From a virus: DNA of 64,000 nt. The stretch is from IMG/VR virus record IMGVR_UViG_3300046328_000506, positions 62,001 through 126,000 of that record; one strand, 5' to 3'. Positions 40,788-49,369 of the stretch are shown here, in pieces. Numbering within the stretch: the first letter of the stretch is position 1; each line of letters opens with the position of its first letter. Position numbers and translations under genes: made by a program. Under the pieces are notes generated by a model. That model was not told the DNA's origin. It ran no database searches and saw only the letters and a program-made list of their open reading frames with translations.

Positions 40788-41219
40788 ATGAAATATAAAA
40801 TTTTAACCCTACTACTGATGATTGTTTCTTTGAGTTCTTATGCTCAGGAAGCTACAAATAAAAAGAAACTACCAAAAAAGGTAGAAGAGTTGAACGTACC
40901 ATTTAGTATTGAACGACTTTGTGAGTTTTCTAAAATGGATTATTCAAAGTACAGTGCTTTGGGTGTGAAAGATGTATATCTCAAATATGAGTTTGAGAAG
41001 GAAGAAAATGACCCTTATTTGTTTCGTATTTACTTCTACGACTACAATCTTTTTCAGAAATACCTAACTATATTAGGTCTTACCGATAACAAGATTTGGG
41101 TAGAGAAAAGTATTGGGAAAAACAGATACATAATATTCCATAAGTCTTATGATGATAATGGAAGTAGATTGTATGACGATAACAATAGAATGTACTTTAT
41201 ACTTTCAATAACATATTAA
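40788..41219 (+). CDS. Exported protein after the endolysin
   Basis: Protein of 143 residues with a signal peptide (M-K-Y-K-I-L-T-L-L-L-M-I-V-S-L-S-S-Y-A-Q) and a basic mature start. Placed 4 bases after the endolysin, so a spanin-like or other envelope-lysis helper is possible, though no lipobox Cys is present. Confidence 0.55.
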   Translation: MKYKILTLLLMIVSLSSYAQEATNKKKLPKKVEELNVPFSIERLCEFSKMDYSKYSALGVKDVYLKYEFEKEENDPYLFRIYFYDYNLFQKYLTILGLTDNKIWVEKSIGKNRYIIFHKSYDDNGSRLYDDNNRMYFILSITY

Positions 41220-41223
41220 TATT

Positions 41224-41634
41224 ATGAGTACTGAACAAAAGTTTAAACAGTTATTAGATATAGCTGTAAAAAATGGTTTTGATTACGATAAAGAAAACAT
41301 ACCTTACAATTTTAAATATTTGTTATTAAACGATTTTGAAATTGTTGATAATGGTATTGTTTTAATGGTAGAAGGGTGGTCTGAAAATCGTGAGTTTAAA
41401 AGTAGTTTCTCTTTGCATGATTTAGTTCTAAACACTAATTTCTTTGAATGTTTGTTTAGAGTTACGGCAGGTTATGTTTTTACAAACTTTAATTATGCTA
41501 TATACAAAGGAAATACTAAAACGTTTGAAGTTGATAAAAGAATATATCTTAATCAAGCGTTAAAATTTCAATGGGTTTTAGAAGTAGAAAAAGGAACAGC
41601 TTTAGAATGGTTATTTAAACAATTTGATATATGA
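41224..41634 (+). CDS. Hypothetical protein, paralog of 38529
   Basis: Protein of 136 residues; see the shared pattern with the 38529 product. Overlaps the next gene by 4 bases. Unknown. Confidence 0.5.
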   Translation: MSTEQKFKQLLDIAVKNGFDYDKENIPYNFKYLLLNDFEIVDNGIVLMVEGWSENREFKSSFSLHDLVLNTNFFECLFRVTAGYVFTNFNYAIYKGNTKTFEVDKRIYLNQALKFQWVLEVEKGTALEWLFKQFDI

Positions 41635-41822
41635 AAAAGTACACATTACCAGAATATCACGTATATAAAGGTAGGATTACAAGTTCTTCTTTATCTACTT
41701 TTAAAACTTTGTATTTAGGTTTTGATAAAGATGTTGCTGAAAGAATTTATAATCAATACAAAACCGATAACTTAGTTCATATTGAAACTCAACAATTTAC
41801 AATAAATGCGATAGAACTATGA
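41631..41822 (+). CDS. Hypothetical protein
   Basis: Protein of 63 residues, Tyr/Thr-rich, ATGA-coupled on both sides. Unknown. Confidence 0.45.
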   Translation: MKKYTLPEYHVYKGRITSSSLSTFKTLYLGFDKDVAERIYNQYKTDNLVHIETQQFTINAIEL

Positions 41823-42001
41823 AACAAGAACCAAAATTTAAAATTGGCGATAAGGTCAATTTACTGCCAGAAAATGTAATTGGTACAATTGACTACATTG
41901 AGTTTTTTGATGGGTATAAAGCTAAAACTTATGCCTATTATTTTGAAGAATACAATGGGCTTAAATTTGAAAACAAAATTGAATTACTACAAATAAATTA
42001 A
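41819..42001 (+). CDS. Small SH3-like protein
   Basis: Protein of 60 residues whose F-K-I-G-D-K-V-N-L ... G-T-I-D-Y pattern resembles a small beta-barrel (SH3/KOW) domain. Function unknown. Confidence 0.45.
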   Translation: MKQEPKFKIGDKVNLLPENVIGTIDYIEFFDGYKAKTYAYYFEEYNGLKFENKIELLQIN

Positions 42002-42024
42002 TTAACAATAACCATTTTAAAATT

Positions 42025-42498
42025 ATGACAACTACACAAAAAAAGAACTCACATTTTTATGAATTGTTGAGAAACAGAGTTATAACTTTACTCCAATTCA
42101 GACACATTGCCAAAGTATTATCTGGCAATGGAAAGTTCCAACGAAGTCTATTCAACGATGAACAGTTTAAGGCTTGTATTGAAGCTCTTAAAGCTCATGC
42201 AAAACAAGATAGTTTAGCTCAGGATAAGTACCTTGTATATTCATTTGGTAAAAACGAAAAATTTCCAAATTACATTGGTATTGTACCTGAATTAGCTGGG
42301 CTTATGGAAGATGAAGAAATTCGTTTATACAATCGTAAGATTAGACGCAATGAAGATACTATTACAACAAGGGCTATTAAAAACGCATACAGATTTGGTG
42401 CTTTGCAAATAGATAGCTCTATGGTTGATTTAAGTGGCTTACCAACACTTGAAGTAAATGGTGTTATGGTAAGAGTAGCTCTTATTCCTCAAAATTAA
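42025..42498 (+). CDS. Hypothetical protein
   Basis: Protein of 157 residues, helical N-terminus with several basic residues and a beta-rich C-terminus. GC-richer codons than neighbours. Not recognised; a DNA-binding role is possible from its charge. Confidence 0.5.
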   Translation: MTTTQKKNSHFYELLRNRVITLLQFRHIAKVLSGNGKFQRSLFNDEQFKACIEALKAHAKQDSLAQDKYLVYSFGKNEKFPNYIGIVPELAGLMEDEEIRLYNRKIRRNEDTITTRAIKNAYRFGALQIDSSMVDLSGLPTLEVNGVMVRVALIPQN

Positions 42499-42510
42499 TT
42501 CTCATTTTAA

Positions 42511-42541
42511 TTGGAAAATAGCGAAAACATCTTTAACTTTG
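42511..42541 (+). promoter_or_regulatory. Promoter of the ParB-like gene
   Basis: TTGG (one change from TTTG) at 42511-42514, 19-base spacer, TAACTTTG at 42534-42541. Confidence 0.6.
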
Positions 42542-42598
42542 CAAAGGTTAGAGATGTTTTTATTTTAATAAAGTTTAACATTTAATTTAATATACAAA

Positions 42599-43324
42599 AT
42601 GGATTTACAAGCAGGAGCAATTTACAAGACAAAAGATTATAGCAAGTTTATCATAGATTCAGATTACAATAGAGTTGTAAATGATAAACACGTTAAGAAG
42701 GTAAAAGAAAGCATTAAGACATTTGGTGATTATGGTCATTGTTATCCTATTGTAGTTGATGATAAGTTTAAAATCATTGATGGGCAACATAGATTTCAAG
42801 CAAGAACAGCATTAGGATTAGTTATTTATTACATCCAAGATATTGAACTTGATTCTACTAAACTTGGAGGTATTAATGACGCTATTGCTAAATGGAAAAG
42901 TGATGATTTTGTAAAAGTTGCAAAAGGTAGTGATATTTACAGAGAAATTCAAACATTAATTAGTGGTTTGCCAGATTATATGACAGTATCTGCTGCAATG
43001 GCTTCACTTGGTATTAATAAAAAACATCTTATTACAAATGATGATAAGAAACTTGTTGATTTACAAAGAAAATTACCTGTAGTTAAACCAACTTTAGCGT
43101 TTCTTTGCAAAAACATTACAAATCATATTTTCTCAGCAAATATGGGAAAAGATAAATCTGGTGTTTTGGGTACAAGAGATATGATTTATTTAGCATTGAG
43201 AATGGCTAAGTTTGGAGTTAATCTTAACTCTGATTTGATGGAACAATTTATCAATACACATTTAAACGGTTTTACTTACAACGAACTTGTTTCGTATTTA
43301 TTCACACACAAACTGATTAAGTAA
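42599..43324 (+). CDS. ParB-like nuclease-domain protein
   Basis: Protein of 241 residues. The N-terminal ParB/sulfiredoxin-like domain is shown by V-N-D-K-H-V-K-K-V-K-E-S-I-K, the P-I-V-V-D strand and I-I-D61-G-Q-H-R65-F-x-A, the nucleotide-binding motif of this fold. The C-terminal ~150 residues are helical and may bind DNA. Roles in this family include CTP-dependent DNA clamps, nicking and gene regulation; the sequence alone does not choose. Own promoter, so a main early unit starts here. Confidence 0.75.
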   Translation: MDLQAGAIYKTKDYSKFIIDSDYNRVVNDKHVKKVKESIKTFGDYGHCYPIVVDDKFKIIDGQHRFQARTALGLVIYYIQDIELDSTKLGGINDAIAKWKSDDFVKVAKGSDIYREIQTLISGLPDYMTVSAAMASLGINKKHLITNDDKKLVDLQRKLPVVKPTLAFLCKNITNHIFSANMGKDKSGVLGTRDMIYLALRMAKFGVNLNSDLMEQFINTHLNGFTYNELVSYLFTHKLIK

Positions 43325-43524
43325 TGCAAGAATATTTAACAAAAGCTCAAGACGCTTTAAATGACGCTAACTATTCCCGATGTTTTGAATGGTTGGAAAA
43401 AGCTACAATGATTGATGAACAAAAAACACAATTCAATAGATTTAAACAAGAGTTTATTTCTGGCGGACAGTGGGATTTTTACATACGTTTAGGTGAGTTT
43501 ATTAGACAACTAAAAAATAACTAA
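43324..43524 (+). CDS. Small protein, tandem paralog 1
   Basis: Protein of 66 residues. Shares with the next gene a Y/N-x-x-(C/F)-F-x-x-L start and an (Q)-F-N-R-(F/H)-K-(Q/R)-E-(F/Y) ... D-F-x-x-R-(L/V)-G phrase, so the two are a tandem duplication. Overlaps the ParB-like stop by one base. Confidence 0.55.
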   Translation: MQEYLTKAQDALNDANYSRCFEWLEKATMIDEQKTQFNRFKQEFISGGQWDFYIRLGEFIRQLKNN

Positions 43525-43525
43525 A

Positions 43526-43720
43526 ATGAAACAAGAATTAAAAACATTACTTGAACAAGATAATTACATAGAATTTTTCAAAATCTTAACTGAAAACTAT
43601 GAAAAAATCAATGATAAAGGACAGTTTAATCGCCATAAAAGAGAATATGGTTTCGGTAAATACGATTTTGATTTTAAAATGAGAGTTGGCGTTTGGCTTA
43701 ACTCCGAAAAAGGATTATAA
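43526..43720 (+). CDS. Small protein, tandem paralog 2
   Basis: Protein of 64 residues, paralog of the gene before it. The short helical pattern vaguely recalls effector-associated adaptor domains, but that is a weak impression. Confidence 0.55.
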   Translation: MKQELKTLLEQDNYIEFFKILTENYEKINDKGQFNRHKREYGFGKYDFDFKMRVGVWLNSEKGL

Positions 43721-43755
43721 CACAGTTTTACGTTAGTGAAACACCTTCACATTTG

Positions 43756-43821
43756 CCCTACAATCAATTATCTTTTCTTGAATGATATAATAGTCGTTTA
43801 GAATTTTGATTGATTGTAGGG
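43756..43821 (+). repeat. 13-bp inverted repeat with 40-base loop
   Basis: CCCTACAATCAAT (43756-43768) and ATTGATTGTAGGG (43809-43821), perfect; preceded by GTGAA/TTCAC. Ends 20 bases before the HAD gene. Confidence 0.6.
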
Positions 43822-43841
43822 TATTTAAAACAAGAAATAAC

Positions 43842-44351
43842 ATGGATAAATATATATTCTTAGATATAGATGGAGTTCTTGCTACACCAGATTTTGTTAA
43901 AAATGGTTTGTGGGCAATTAATCCTGCAAAACAAGAGTTACTAAAAATTATCTTAGATAAAACTGACGCTAAAATAGTATTATCAAGTAGTTGGAGAAAG
44001 AAAACCGTAGAACATACAAAACAATATATGACTGAGAACAATTTTTTGTTTTCAGATAAAATTGTTGGAGTTACAATTAGAGCATATCATTATCTTGATA
44101 AATCTAAATCAATTCATCTATCAATTCCAAGAGGTGTAGAAATAGACCAGTGGATTGATACTAATGTACATAGTGAGAATGGAAAAAACTTTGAAAGAAA
44201 AATTCATGGTAAAGACTTTACTTATGTTATATTAGATGATGATTATGATATGCTATTAGAACAAAAAGATAACTACTTAAAATGTGGTTGGGATACAGGA
44301 TTAACAATGGAAATTGTAGAAAAAGCTATACAGATATTAAACAATGATTAA
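43842..44351 (+). CDS. HAD-family phosphatase
   Basis: Start at 43842 so that the protein opens M-D-K-Y-I-F-L-D8-I-D10-G-V, HAD motif I with the nucleophile Asp. Motif II is L-S-S-S-W-R-K-K and motif IV is V-I-L-D-D-D. This arrangement matches the HAD domain seen in RNA-repair type proteins and in many phage phosphatases, so a 5' or 3' phosphatase on nucleic acid or nucleotides is likely. 169 residues; overlaps the next gene by 8 bases. Confidence 0.75.
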   Translation: MDKYIFLDIDGVLATPDFVKNGLWAINPAKQELLKIILDKTDAKIVLSSSWRKKTVEHTKQYMTENNFLFSDKIVGVTIRAYHYLDKSKSIHLSIPRGVEIDQWIDTNVHSENGKNFERKIHGKDFTYVILDDDYDMLLEQKDNYLKCGWDTGLTMEIVEKAIQILNND

Positions 44352-45108
44352 ACTTACAAATAGGTATAGATTTAGTCCTACAAGACTTACATCTAATGCA
44401 GTAGATAGTATAGTAGATAAAAGTCCTGTAACATACAGTGATTATGGAAGGAAGAATGAGCATAGTAGATTAGTTTTATTTGAGCAAGTTTACAACAAAC
44501 AACAAATCTATGCAGCAGAAAATGCAGTAAAAAATGAGTTTAATGAAGTTCAATTCTCAAATGGTAACGACAGGAACTTTGGTTCAGAGGAAATTCGTAA
44601 ATGCTGGATGTGGGTTCATAATAGCATTACTGAAGATGTAATTGATAGAAAAATTGCAAAGAAGAATATATTACGTATCATGTCAAGGTATCCTATTTTT
44701 ACCAAAAGTGCATACCAAAAGAAATTCATTGCAGGGGAAAATATTGAGAAGTGGATTGACGATTTAGCAGCTTTTCAATTGTGTAAAAATGCCGAAGGCA
44801 CACCAATTAGAACTAAAACTGATTATATGTTTTTCATGCACTCTGTACTGATAGATGGCGAAGTTACACCAGATAAAGCAATAGATTATATTGGTAAGTT
44901 ATATAATGTTAGTTTGTTACCAGATAATTATACAGTAGAAGGAACGTTAATTGAGGGTAATGCTCAACTTTGTAGTGTAGAGAAACCTGCCTGTACGATA
45001 GATATTCGTAAAATAACTAAATACTATGATAAATCTTCTACTCACGAATTAGCAGAAGCAGAGTTTGATTTAGAAGGTTGCGTCAATGAACACATAAATA
45101 CATTTTAA
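44344..45108 (+). CDS. Hypothetical protein
   Basis: Protein of 254 residues with a His/Trp/Cys-containing middle (R-K-C-W-M-W-V-H) and an N-terminus with several Thr/Ser. Not recognised. Confidence 0.5.
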   Translation: MIKLTNRYRFSPTRLTSNAVDSIVDKSPVTYSDYGRKNEHSRLVLFEQVYNKQQIYAAENAVKNEFNEVQFSNGNDRNFGSEEIRKCWMWVHNSITEDVIDRKIAKKNILRIMSRYPIFTKSAYQKKFIAGENIEKWIDDLAAFQLCKNAEGTPIRTKTDYMFFMHSVLIDGEVTPDKAIDYIGKLYNVSLLPDNYTVEGTLIEGNAQLCSVEKPACTIDIRKITKYYDKSSTHELAEAEFDLEGCVNEHINTF

Positions 45109-45130
45109 TAATTAAACACAATTAAAAACT

Positions 45131-45409
45131 ATGGAAAAATTTGAAATTGAAGCAACATTACCTAATGGTTATGAGCTTTACGAATTTAGAAGGAATAACA
45201 CAAATAGAAAAGAAGAAAATAGAAATTCTATTTATGGTTATTCAATTTTTATCACACAAGATGATTGCATTGTTACTAAAGATGGTAATGTTGTATTTTC
45301 ATGCAATGTTGTTTGGGGAAGTAAAGTTAAAATTAATCTTCAAAGTTTAACCTTACAAAAATTTCAAGAAGCATTTTTTGGTGAGGAAATAATTGACTTT
45401 AAAAAATAA
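45131..45409 (+). CDS. Hypothetical protein
   Basis: Protein of 92 residues, beta-rich. Unknown. Confidence 0.45.
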   Translation: MEKFEIEATLPNGYELYEFRRNNTNRKEENRNSIYGYSIFITQDDCIVTKDGNVVFSCNVVWGSKVKINLQSLTLQKFQEAFFGEEIIDFKK

Positions 45410-45413
45410 ACTT

Positions 45414-45713
45414 ATGAAAATTATAGATTTTAAAAAAATAAAGTTGCAACATCATTGTATTGCCACATTTAATAAGCTGGGTATTTTTGTAAATGATTTA
45501 CATACAGGCTTTAATGAATTAGATAAGCTTGGGTTGTATGTAACAGTACACCCAATGTTAGATTTTTCTAATTTATATAGCAACTGGTCTTTTGAGATAA
45601 GCAAAAATACTGGTTTTGTTATTTCAGAGGGATTTGGGTACTTAACTCGTGATGAGGCTTCTTTAGAAGCTATAAAACAAGCATTAAAAATTTATGAAAG
45701 CAAATCAATATAA
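45414..45713 (+). CDS. Hypothetical protein
   Basis: Start at 45414, after the previous stop. 99 residues, alpha/beta, ends with a helix rich in Ala/Lys. Overlaps the next gene by 20 bases. Confidence 0.45.
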   Translation: MKIIDFKKIKLQHHCIATFNKLGIFVNDLHTGFNELDKLGLYVTVHPMLDFSNLYSNWSFEISKNTGFVISEGFGYLTRDEASLEAIKQALKIYESKSI

Positions 45714-45909
45714 AGTATCTAAAATAAAATATGATACTGATGGTGTAAAAGTAAAGTTACCAAAAACTTTATTAATTGATGTTCCTGCTGATATTACTGA
45801 TGAAGATGAAATTGAAGAATATATTAGTGATGAGATTAGTAATCAAACTGGATATTGTCATAAAGAATTTGAAATAAAACCTGAAATAAATGAAAGCAAT
45901 CACATTTAA
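45694..45909 (+). CDS. Acidic hypothetical protein
   Basis: Protein of 71 residues with an Asp/Glu-rich centre (D-E-D-E-I-E-E-Y) and two-strand start. Overlaps both neighbours by 20 bases. Unknown. Confidence 0.45.
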   Translation: MKANQYKVSKIKYDTDGVKVKLPKTLLIDVPADITDEDEIEEYISDEISNQTGYCHKEFEIKPEINESNHI

Positions 45910-46084
45910 ACACCAACACAAACTTTATACAGTTTATTATTATCAAACTGATGATAACTGCACCATTGACCAAATTTATAGTAGTGCAGAACTGTTGTAT
46001 GATGAAACTTCAAACTTTAAATCTAAAAACTTAAAAGTTTCATTAGAATTTTTTACAAACATTATAAACAAAAACTTTCAATGA
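45890..46084 (+). CDS. Hypothetical protein
   Basis: Protein of 64 residues, coupled to the next gene by ATGA. Unknown. Confidence 0.45.
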   Translation: MKAITFKHQHKLYTVYYYQTDDNCTIDQIYSSAELLYDETSNFKSKNLKVSLEFFTNIINKNFQ

Positions 46085-46620
46085 AACGAAATATAGCAAT
46101 AGACCCAAGATTGTTAATTAATGATGAAACTTTTACTTTTGTAAATGTTCCTTCTATGTATGATGGGTTTACAGATGTAATGTATAAAGGTCATAGAATA
46201 GCTATTATTAATGGTGGTTCATCACCTTTACATTGGACTGTAAGTGGTTCTAATATTACAGTAGAAGTAATTGATAAATTAGAAAATTTAGTCAAAAAAT
46301 TAATTATTCAAACAGCAAGTATTACGGAATATTCTTTTGTGCGTGATGGTAAAATTGTAAATATTACAGTAATGGATACTGATTTACCAAATAACGATAA
46401 TCGTTCAGTAGCAAATATTTTTTATGATGAGTTTGGAGTAAATTTTTTACCTTTTCATGTTGATAAATTGCTTGAAGAGTTTTACACAGAATTTGATAAA
46501 GATAACATTCAAATTTGTAAAGAGTTATTTGAACAAATGAAATCTTTAAACTTTTCAGAAAATACAATACACCAAGTAGAATCTTCTCTAATTGCTTGGG
46601 AAATGATTAACCTAAATTGA
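46081..46620 (+). CDS. Hypothetical protein
   Basis: Protein of 179 residues, beta-rich N-terminal half and helical C-terminal half; last gene before the interrupted membrane gene. Unknown. Confidence 0.45.
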   Translation: MKRNIAIDPRLLINDETFTFVNVPSMYDGFTDVMYKGHRIAIINGGSSPLHWTVSGSNITVEVIDKLENLVKKLIIQTASITEYSFVRDGKIVNITVMDTDLPNNDNRSVANIFYDEFGVNFLPFHVDKLLEEFYTEFDKDNIQICKELFEQMKSLNFSENTIHQVESSLIAWEMINLN

Positions 46621-46654
46621 TAAATCAATTACAGAAACTAAATATTAAATACAA

Positions 46655-46744
46655 ATGAATTTAAAAAAACTTGTTAATGACTTTTTAGAATTTCTTAAAG
46701 GTCTTCCTCCTGTATTGCTTGGAGTGGTGTTCACAGTAATTTAA
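46655..46744 (+). pseudogene. Orphan N-terminal fragment of a membrane gene
   Basis: A 29-codon ORF (M-N-L-K-K-L-V-N-D-F-L-E ... P-V-L-L-G-V-V-F-T-V-I). Its pattern matches the start of the membrane protein at 47530 (M-N-N-L-K-Q ... S-P-L-M-I-G-L-I-F-S-T-I). A GIY-YIG nuclease gene lies between. This looks like the original 5' end cut off by homing-gene insertion. Confidence 0.55.
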
Positions 46745-46748
46745 TTAT

Positions 46749-47537
46749 ATGAAACAGGCATTTAAAAACACAAAAGATAGTTCAAATATCACAGATTCTG
46801 AATTATTACAAATTGGAATTTATAAACTTTATTTTGATAATTATGATAAAGTTTATATAGGTTCTACAAAAAAATCTTTTAGAAAAAGATTGTTTCAACA
46901 CATTCATTCTTTAAATATAAAACGACACAAAAATAAAATATTACAATCTTATTGTGATGATAATTTAAGTGCCGTTTTAAAATTTGAAATACTTGAAATA
47001 GTTATTGACGAAGCTTTGCTAAAAGACAGAGAACAACATTATCTTGATTTATTTAAAGAACGCTTGTTTAACCAACAATTATTTGCTTATAGTGGGAAAG
47101 GTTTTGTAATGCCAAAAGGTAGACGTAATGGTCTCGAAACAAAATGTTTGCAATATTCAATGGATGGTGATTTTATTCAACAATTTAACAGTCTTTCTGA
47201 AGCAGGAAAGATTTTAAATATTGGAAGCACTCACATAACAACTGTTTGTAGAGGTAGATTACATTCAACAGGTGGTTTTAGATTTACGTATTATAAAGAA
47301 AATTTTCCATTGAAACTTCCTCCAATAAAACACAAAGAAAGAGGTAAATCGTTTTATATTGGAGTTAAAGCGATTGATGAGTTTGGTAATTATTTTAATT
47401 GTGAATCAATACATGAGTTTTGTAAAATTTCGGGAATTGACCAAAGAAGAATAAGCAGAATGATTAGTTCTAAACATAATGATTGGTTTAAGCCAAGATT
47501 TAAAAAAATTAAATATAAACTTTTATTTGATGAATAA
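46749..47537 (+). CDS. GIY-YIG homing endonuclease
   Basis: Protein of 262 residues. GIY-YIG domain at about residues 24-115: G-I-Y-K-L-Y ... K-V-Y-I-G-S-T, then R-K-R-L-F-Q-H with the expected Arg and His, and E94-type Glu in D-R-E-Q-H-Y. The C-terminal half has NUMOD-like helix-turn-helix repeats (S-L-S-E-A-G-K-I-L-N-I and S-I-H-E-F-C-K-I-S-G-I) that bind the homing site. It overlaps the membrane gene by 8 bases and appears to have been inserted at its 5' end. Confidence 0.85.
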   Translation: MKQAFKNTKDSSNITDSELLQIGIYKLYFDNYDKVYIGSTKKSFRKRLFQHIHSLNIKRHKNKILQSYCDDNLSAVLKFEILEIVIDEALLKDREQHYLDLFKERLFNQQLFAYSGKGFVMPKGRRNGLETKCLQYSMDGDFIQQFNSLSEAGKILNIGSTHITTVCRGRLHSTGGFRFTYYKENFPLKLPPIKHKERGKSFYIGVKAIDEFGNYFNCESIHEFCKISGIDQRRISRMISSKHNDWFKPRFKKIKYKLLFDE

Positions 47538-48195
47538 TTTAAAACAATTTTTTGAAAACTTACTAAAATGGTTTGATGAAATATCACCATTGATGATTGG
47601 ATTGATATTTTCTACAATTCCAATGCTTATACATTCTTTTTACGCATTATATATTAATGAGAAAGAATCAATTCCAGATTTCCTAAGAATGTCAAGTTCT
47701 GCAATGGCAGCAATAGGAATAGAGTTTCTTGTATTCTTATATGCTTTAAAAGGTAGGGGTAATAATGTATGGGTTGCTTGGGGATTTTTTGTCTGTCAAA
47801 TTGTTCTTAACTTGTTATATTATTTGGCTGGTGAAACTAACTTACTTAGTGCAGCTAATGGTATTCGAGTATTTTTAGCAATTACAGTACCTTCTTCTAT
47901 TATGGCTTATTCTCATCTTATTACTAAAATAAAAGAAGAAAGATTGAGATTGGAGAAAGAGTTAAAGCAACAAGAAGCTATTAATACAGTTGTAGAAACT
48001 ACACAAGCAATAACAGAGCAAGTTCAAGAAATTAAAAAGAAAATGAATAAGTTTCCTAAAAGAACTAAGGAGGAAATTGCTATGAATATTCCTAAAAATA
48101 AAGTACGTTCTTATCGTAATGGCAAATATACTCCTGTATTAGGAAGTGACGGTAAAGTAGTTGATAATTCAAACAAAACTAAAATAATTGTATAA
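47530..48195 (+). CDS. Four-helix membrane protein
   Basis: Start at 47530. 221 residues with about four transmembrane helices (residues ~20-42, 52-70, 77-99, 112-133), then a cytoplasmic coiled coil (140-185) and a basic tail. Resembles membrane proteins of Bacteroidota phages that carry a C-terminal coiled coil; superinfection exclusion is a possible role. Its N-terminus is nearly duplicated in the fragment at 46655. Confidence 0.6.
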   Translation: MNNLKQFFENLLKWFDEISPLMIGLIFSTIPMLIHSFYALYINEKESIPDFLRMSSSAMAAIGIEFLVFLYALKGRGNNVWVAWGFFVCQIVLNLLYYLAGETNLLSAANGIRVFLAITVPSSIMAYSHLITKIKEERLRLEKELKQQEAINTVVETTQAITEQVQEIKKKMNKFPKRTKEEIAMNIPKNKVRSYRNGKYTPVLGSDGKVVDNSNKTKIIV

Positions 48196-48275
48196 TGGGA
48201 ATATTTATTTCAATCGTGATATTTTTTGGAATCGTAATTTATTTTGATAATTTAAACAACACAAAAACAAGATGA
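48195..48275 (+). CDS. Single-pass membrane peptide
   Basis: A 26-residue ORF with an Ile/Phe-rich helix, overlapping the stops and starts of both neighbours. Tentative. Confidence 0.35.
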   Translation: MGIFISIVIFFGIVIYFDNLNNTKTR

Positions 48276-48496
48276 TGACAAGTAATCTTAAAACATTAAA
48301 TCAATTTATTCTTGAATTACAAGAATTAGTTGAGTTAGCACCACATTTAGGAGAATTACCTTGCATTTATTTTAGTGACAATGAGGGTAATGATTGGGAA
48401 TATTTACGAAATAGTCCTTGTACTGCACTAATAGAAGATGGTGGAGTAACTACTGATGTTAATGATAACTATGCAACAGCAATCTGTATAAACTAA
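48272..48496 (+). CDS. Acidic hypothetical protein
   Basis: Protein of 74 residues with Leu-rich helix then acidic beta part. Resembles short phage proteins with an L-P-C-I-Y-F-S-D-N-E-G pattern of unknown function. Confidence 0.45.
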   Translation: MMTSNLKTLNQFILELQELVELAPHLGELPCIYFSDNEGNDWEYLRNSPCTALIEDGGVTTDVNDNYATAICIN

Positions 48497-48500
48497 CATT

Positions 48501-48647
48501 ATGTTTACAATCACTCAATGTCCAAAATGTAAGCAAGATTTCATGTATCATAATTCAGATACACACTTGCGTACAAAACGTGGTAAAGTAATCTGCCAAG
48601 ATTGTTATGAAAAACAAAAGAAAAATTTAACAACTTTAAAAGATTAA
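48501..48647 (+). CDS. Small zinc-ribbon protein
   Basis: A 48-residue ORF with C-P-K-C and C-Q-D-C pairs 27 residues apart, a classic zinc ribbon, and a Lys-rich tail. Confidence 0.55.
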   Translation: MFTITQCPKCKQDFMYHNSDTHLRTKRGKVICQDCYEKQKKNLTTLKD

Positions 48648-48651
48648 TAAT

Positions 48652-49350
48652 ATGAATACTTTAGAAGAAATATATTCAACACCATTACCAATTGAAACAT
48701 CGAGTTATAAACCAGTTTCACATCAAAGATTAATAGAGACAACCAAAGAGGTTTGTGATAAGATGAATTTAGCTATCTCAAATGAAAGGTATATGACTAA
48801 AAGTGATGGAGAAATCTTAACTGGTTATTTTAACATATCTTCTATGCAAGACAGTGAAATGTGTCTAAGGGTTGCTTTTCAAAATTCTTATAACAAAAAA
48901 GTTACACTAAAATTTTCTGTGGGTTGCAACGTGTTCGTGTGTGAGAATGGTGTAGTAAGGGGTGATGTAGGTACTTATAAAAGGAAACATACTGGGGATA
49001 TAAGTGAAGTAACTCCTGCGAGAATTGAAGAAATTTTGTGTTGTGTAGAGAATAATTTTCAAACACTCGCTAATCACCGCAATCAAATGAAAAACATTGA
49101 GGTTGATAAGAAAATTGTTAATGAATTAATTGGAGATTTGTATTTACATGAAGGAATTATCAAAGAAACTCAAATTAGTATCATTAAGAATGAAGTTAGG
49201 AAACCTTCTTTCAACTACAATGCTCCAAATAGTCTTTGGGAAACTTATAATCATATTACACATGGTTTGAAGAATGTTCATGCAGCTAATTTTATAGACG
49301 TGCATGGTCAGTTGCACGAATACATGGTAGATAAATTTCAATTAGTTTAA
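48652..49350 (+). CDS. DUF932-like phage protein
   Basis: Protein of 232 residues. The segment L-R-V-A-F-x-N-S-Y-N-K ... G-C-N-V-F-V-C-E-N-G-V-V-R-G followed by a T-Y-N-H-I-T-H helix matches the DUF932/phage-plasmid-like family, common in Bacteroidota phages. Function in the family is not settled; a DNA-linked role is usually proposed. Confidence 0.65.
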   Translation: MNTLEEIYSTPLPIETSSYKPVSHQRLIETTKEVCDKMNLAISNERYMTKSDGEILTGYFNISSMQDSEMCLRVAFQNSYNKKVTLKFSVGCNVFVCENGVVRGDVGTYKRKHTGDISEVTPARIEEILCCVENNFQTLANHRNQMKNIEVDKKIVNELIGDLYLHEGIIKETQISIIKNEVRKPSFNYNAPNSLWETYNHITHGLKNVHAANFIDVHGQLHEYMVDKFQLV

Positions 49351-49369
49351 CCTTAACTCAAAAAATTAT

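Noticed and set aside
43733-44041. 102-codon minus-strand ORF
   Set aside because: Antisense to the HAD gene and the inverted repeat; shadow.
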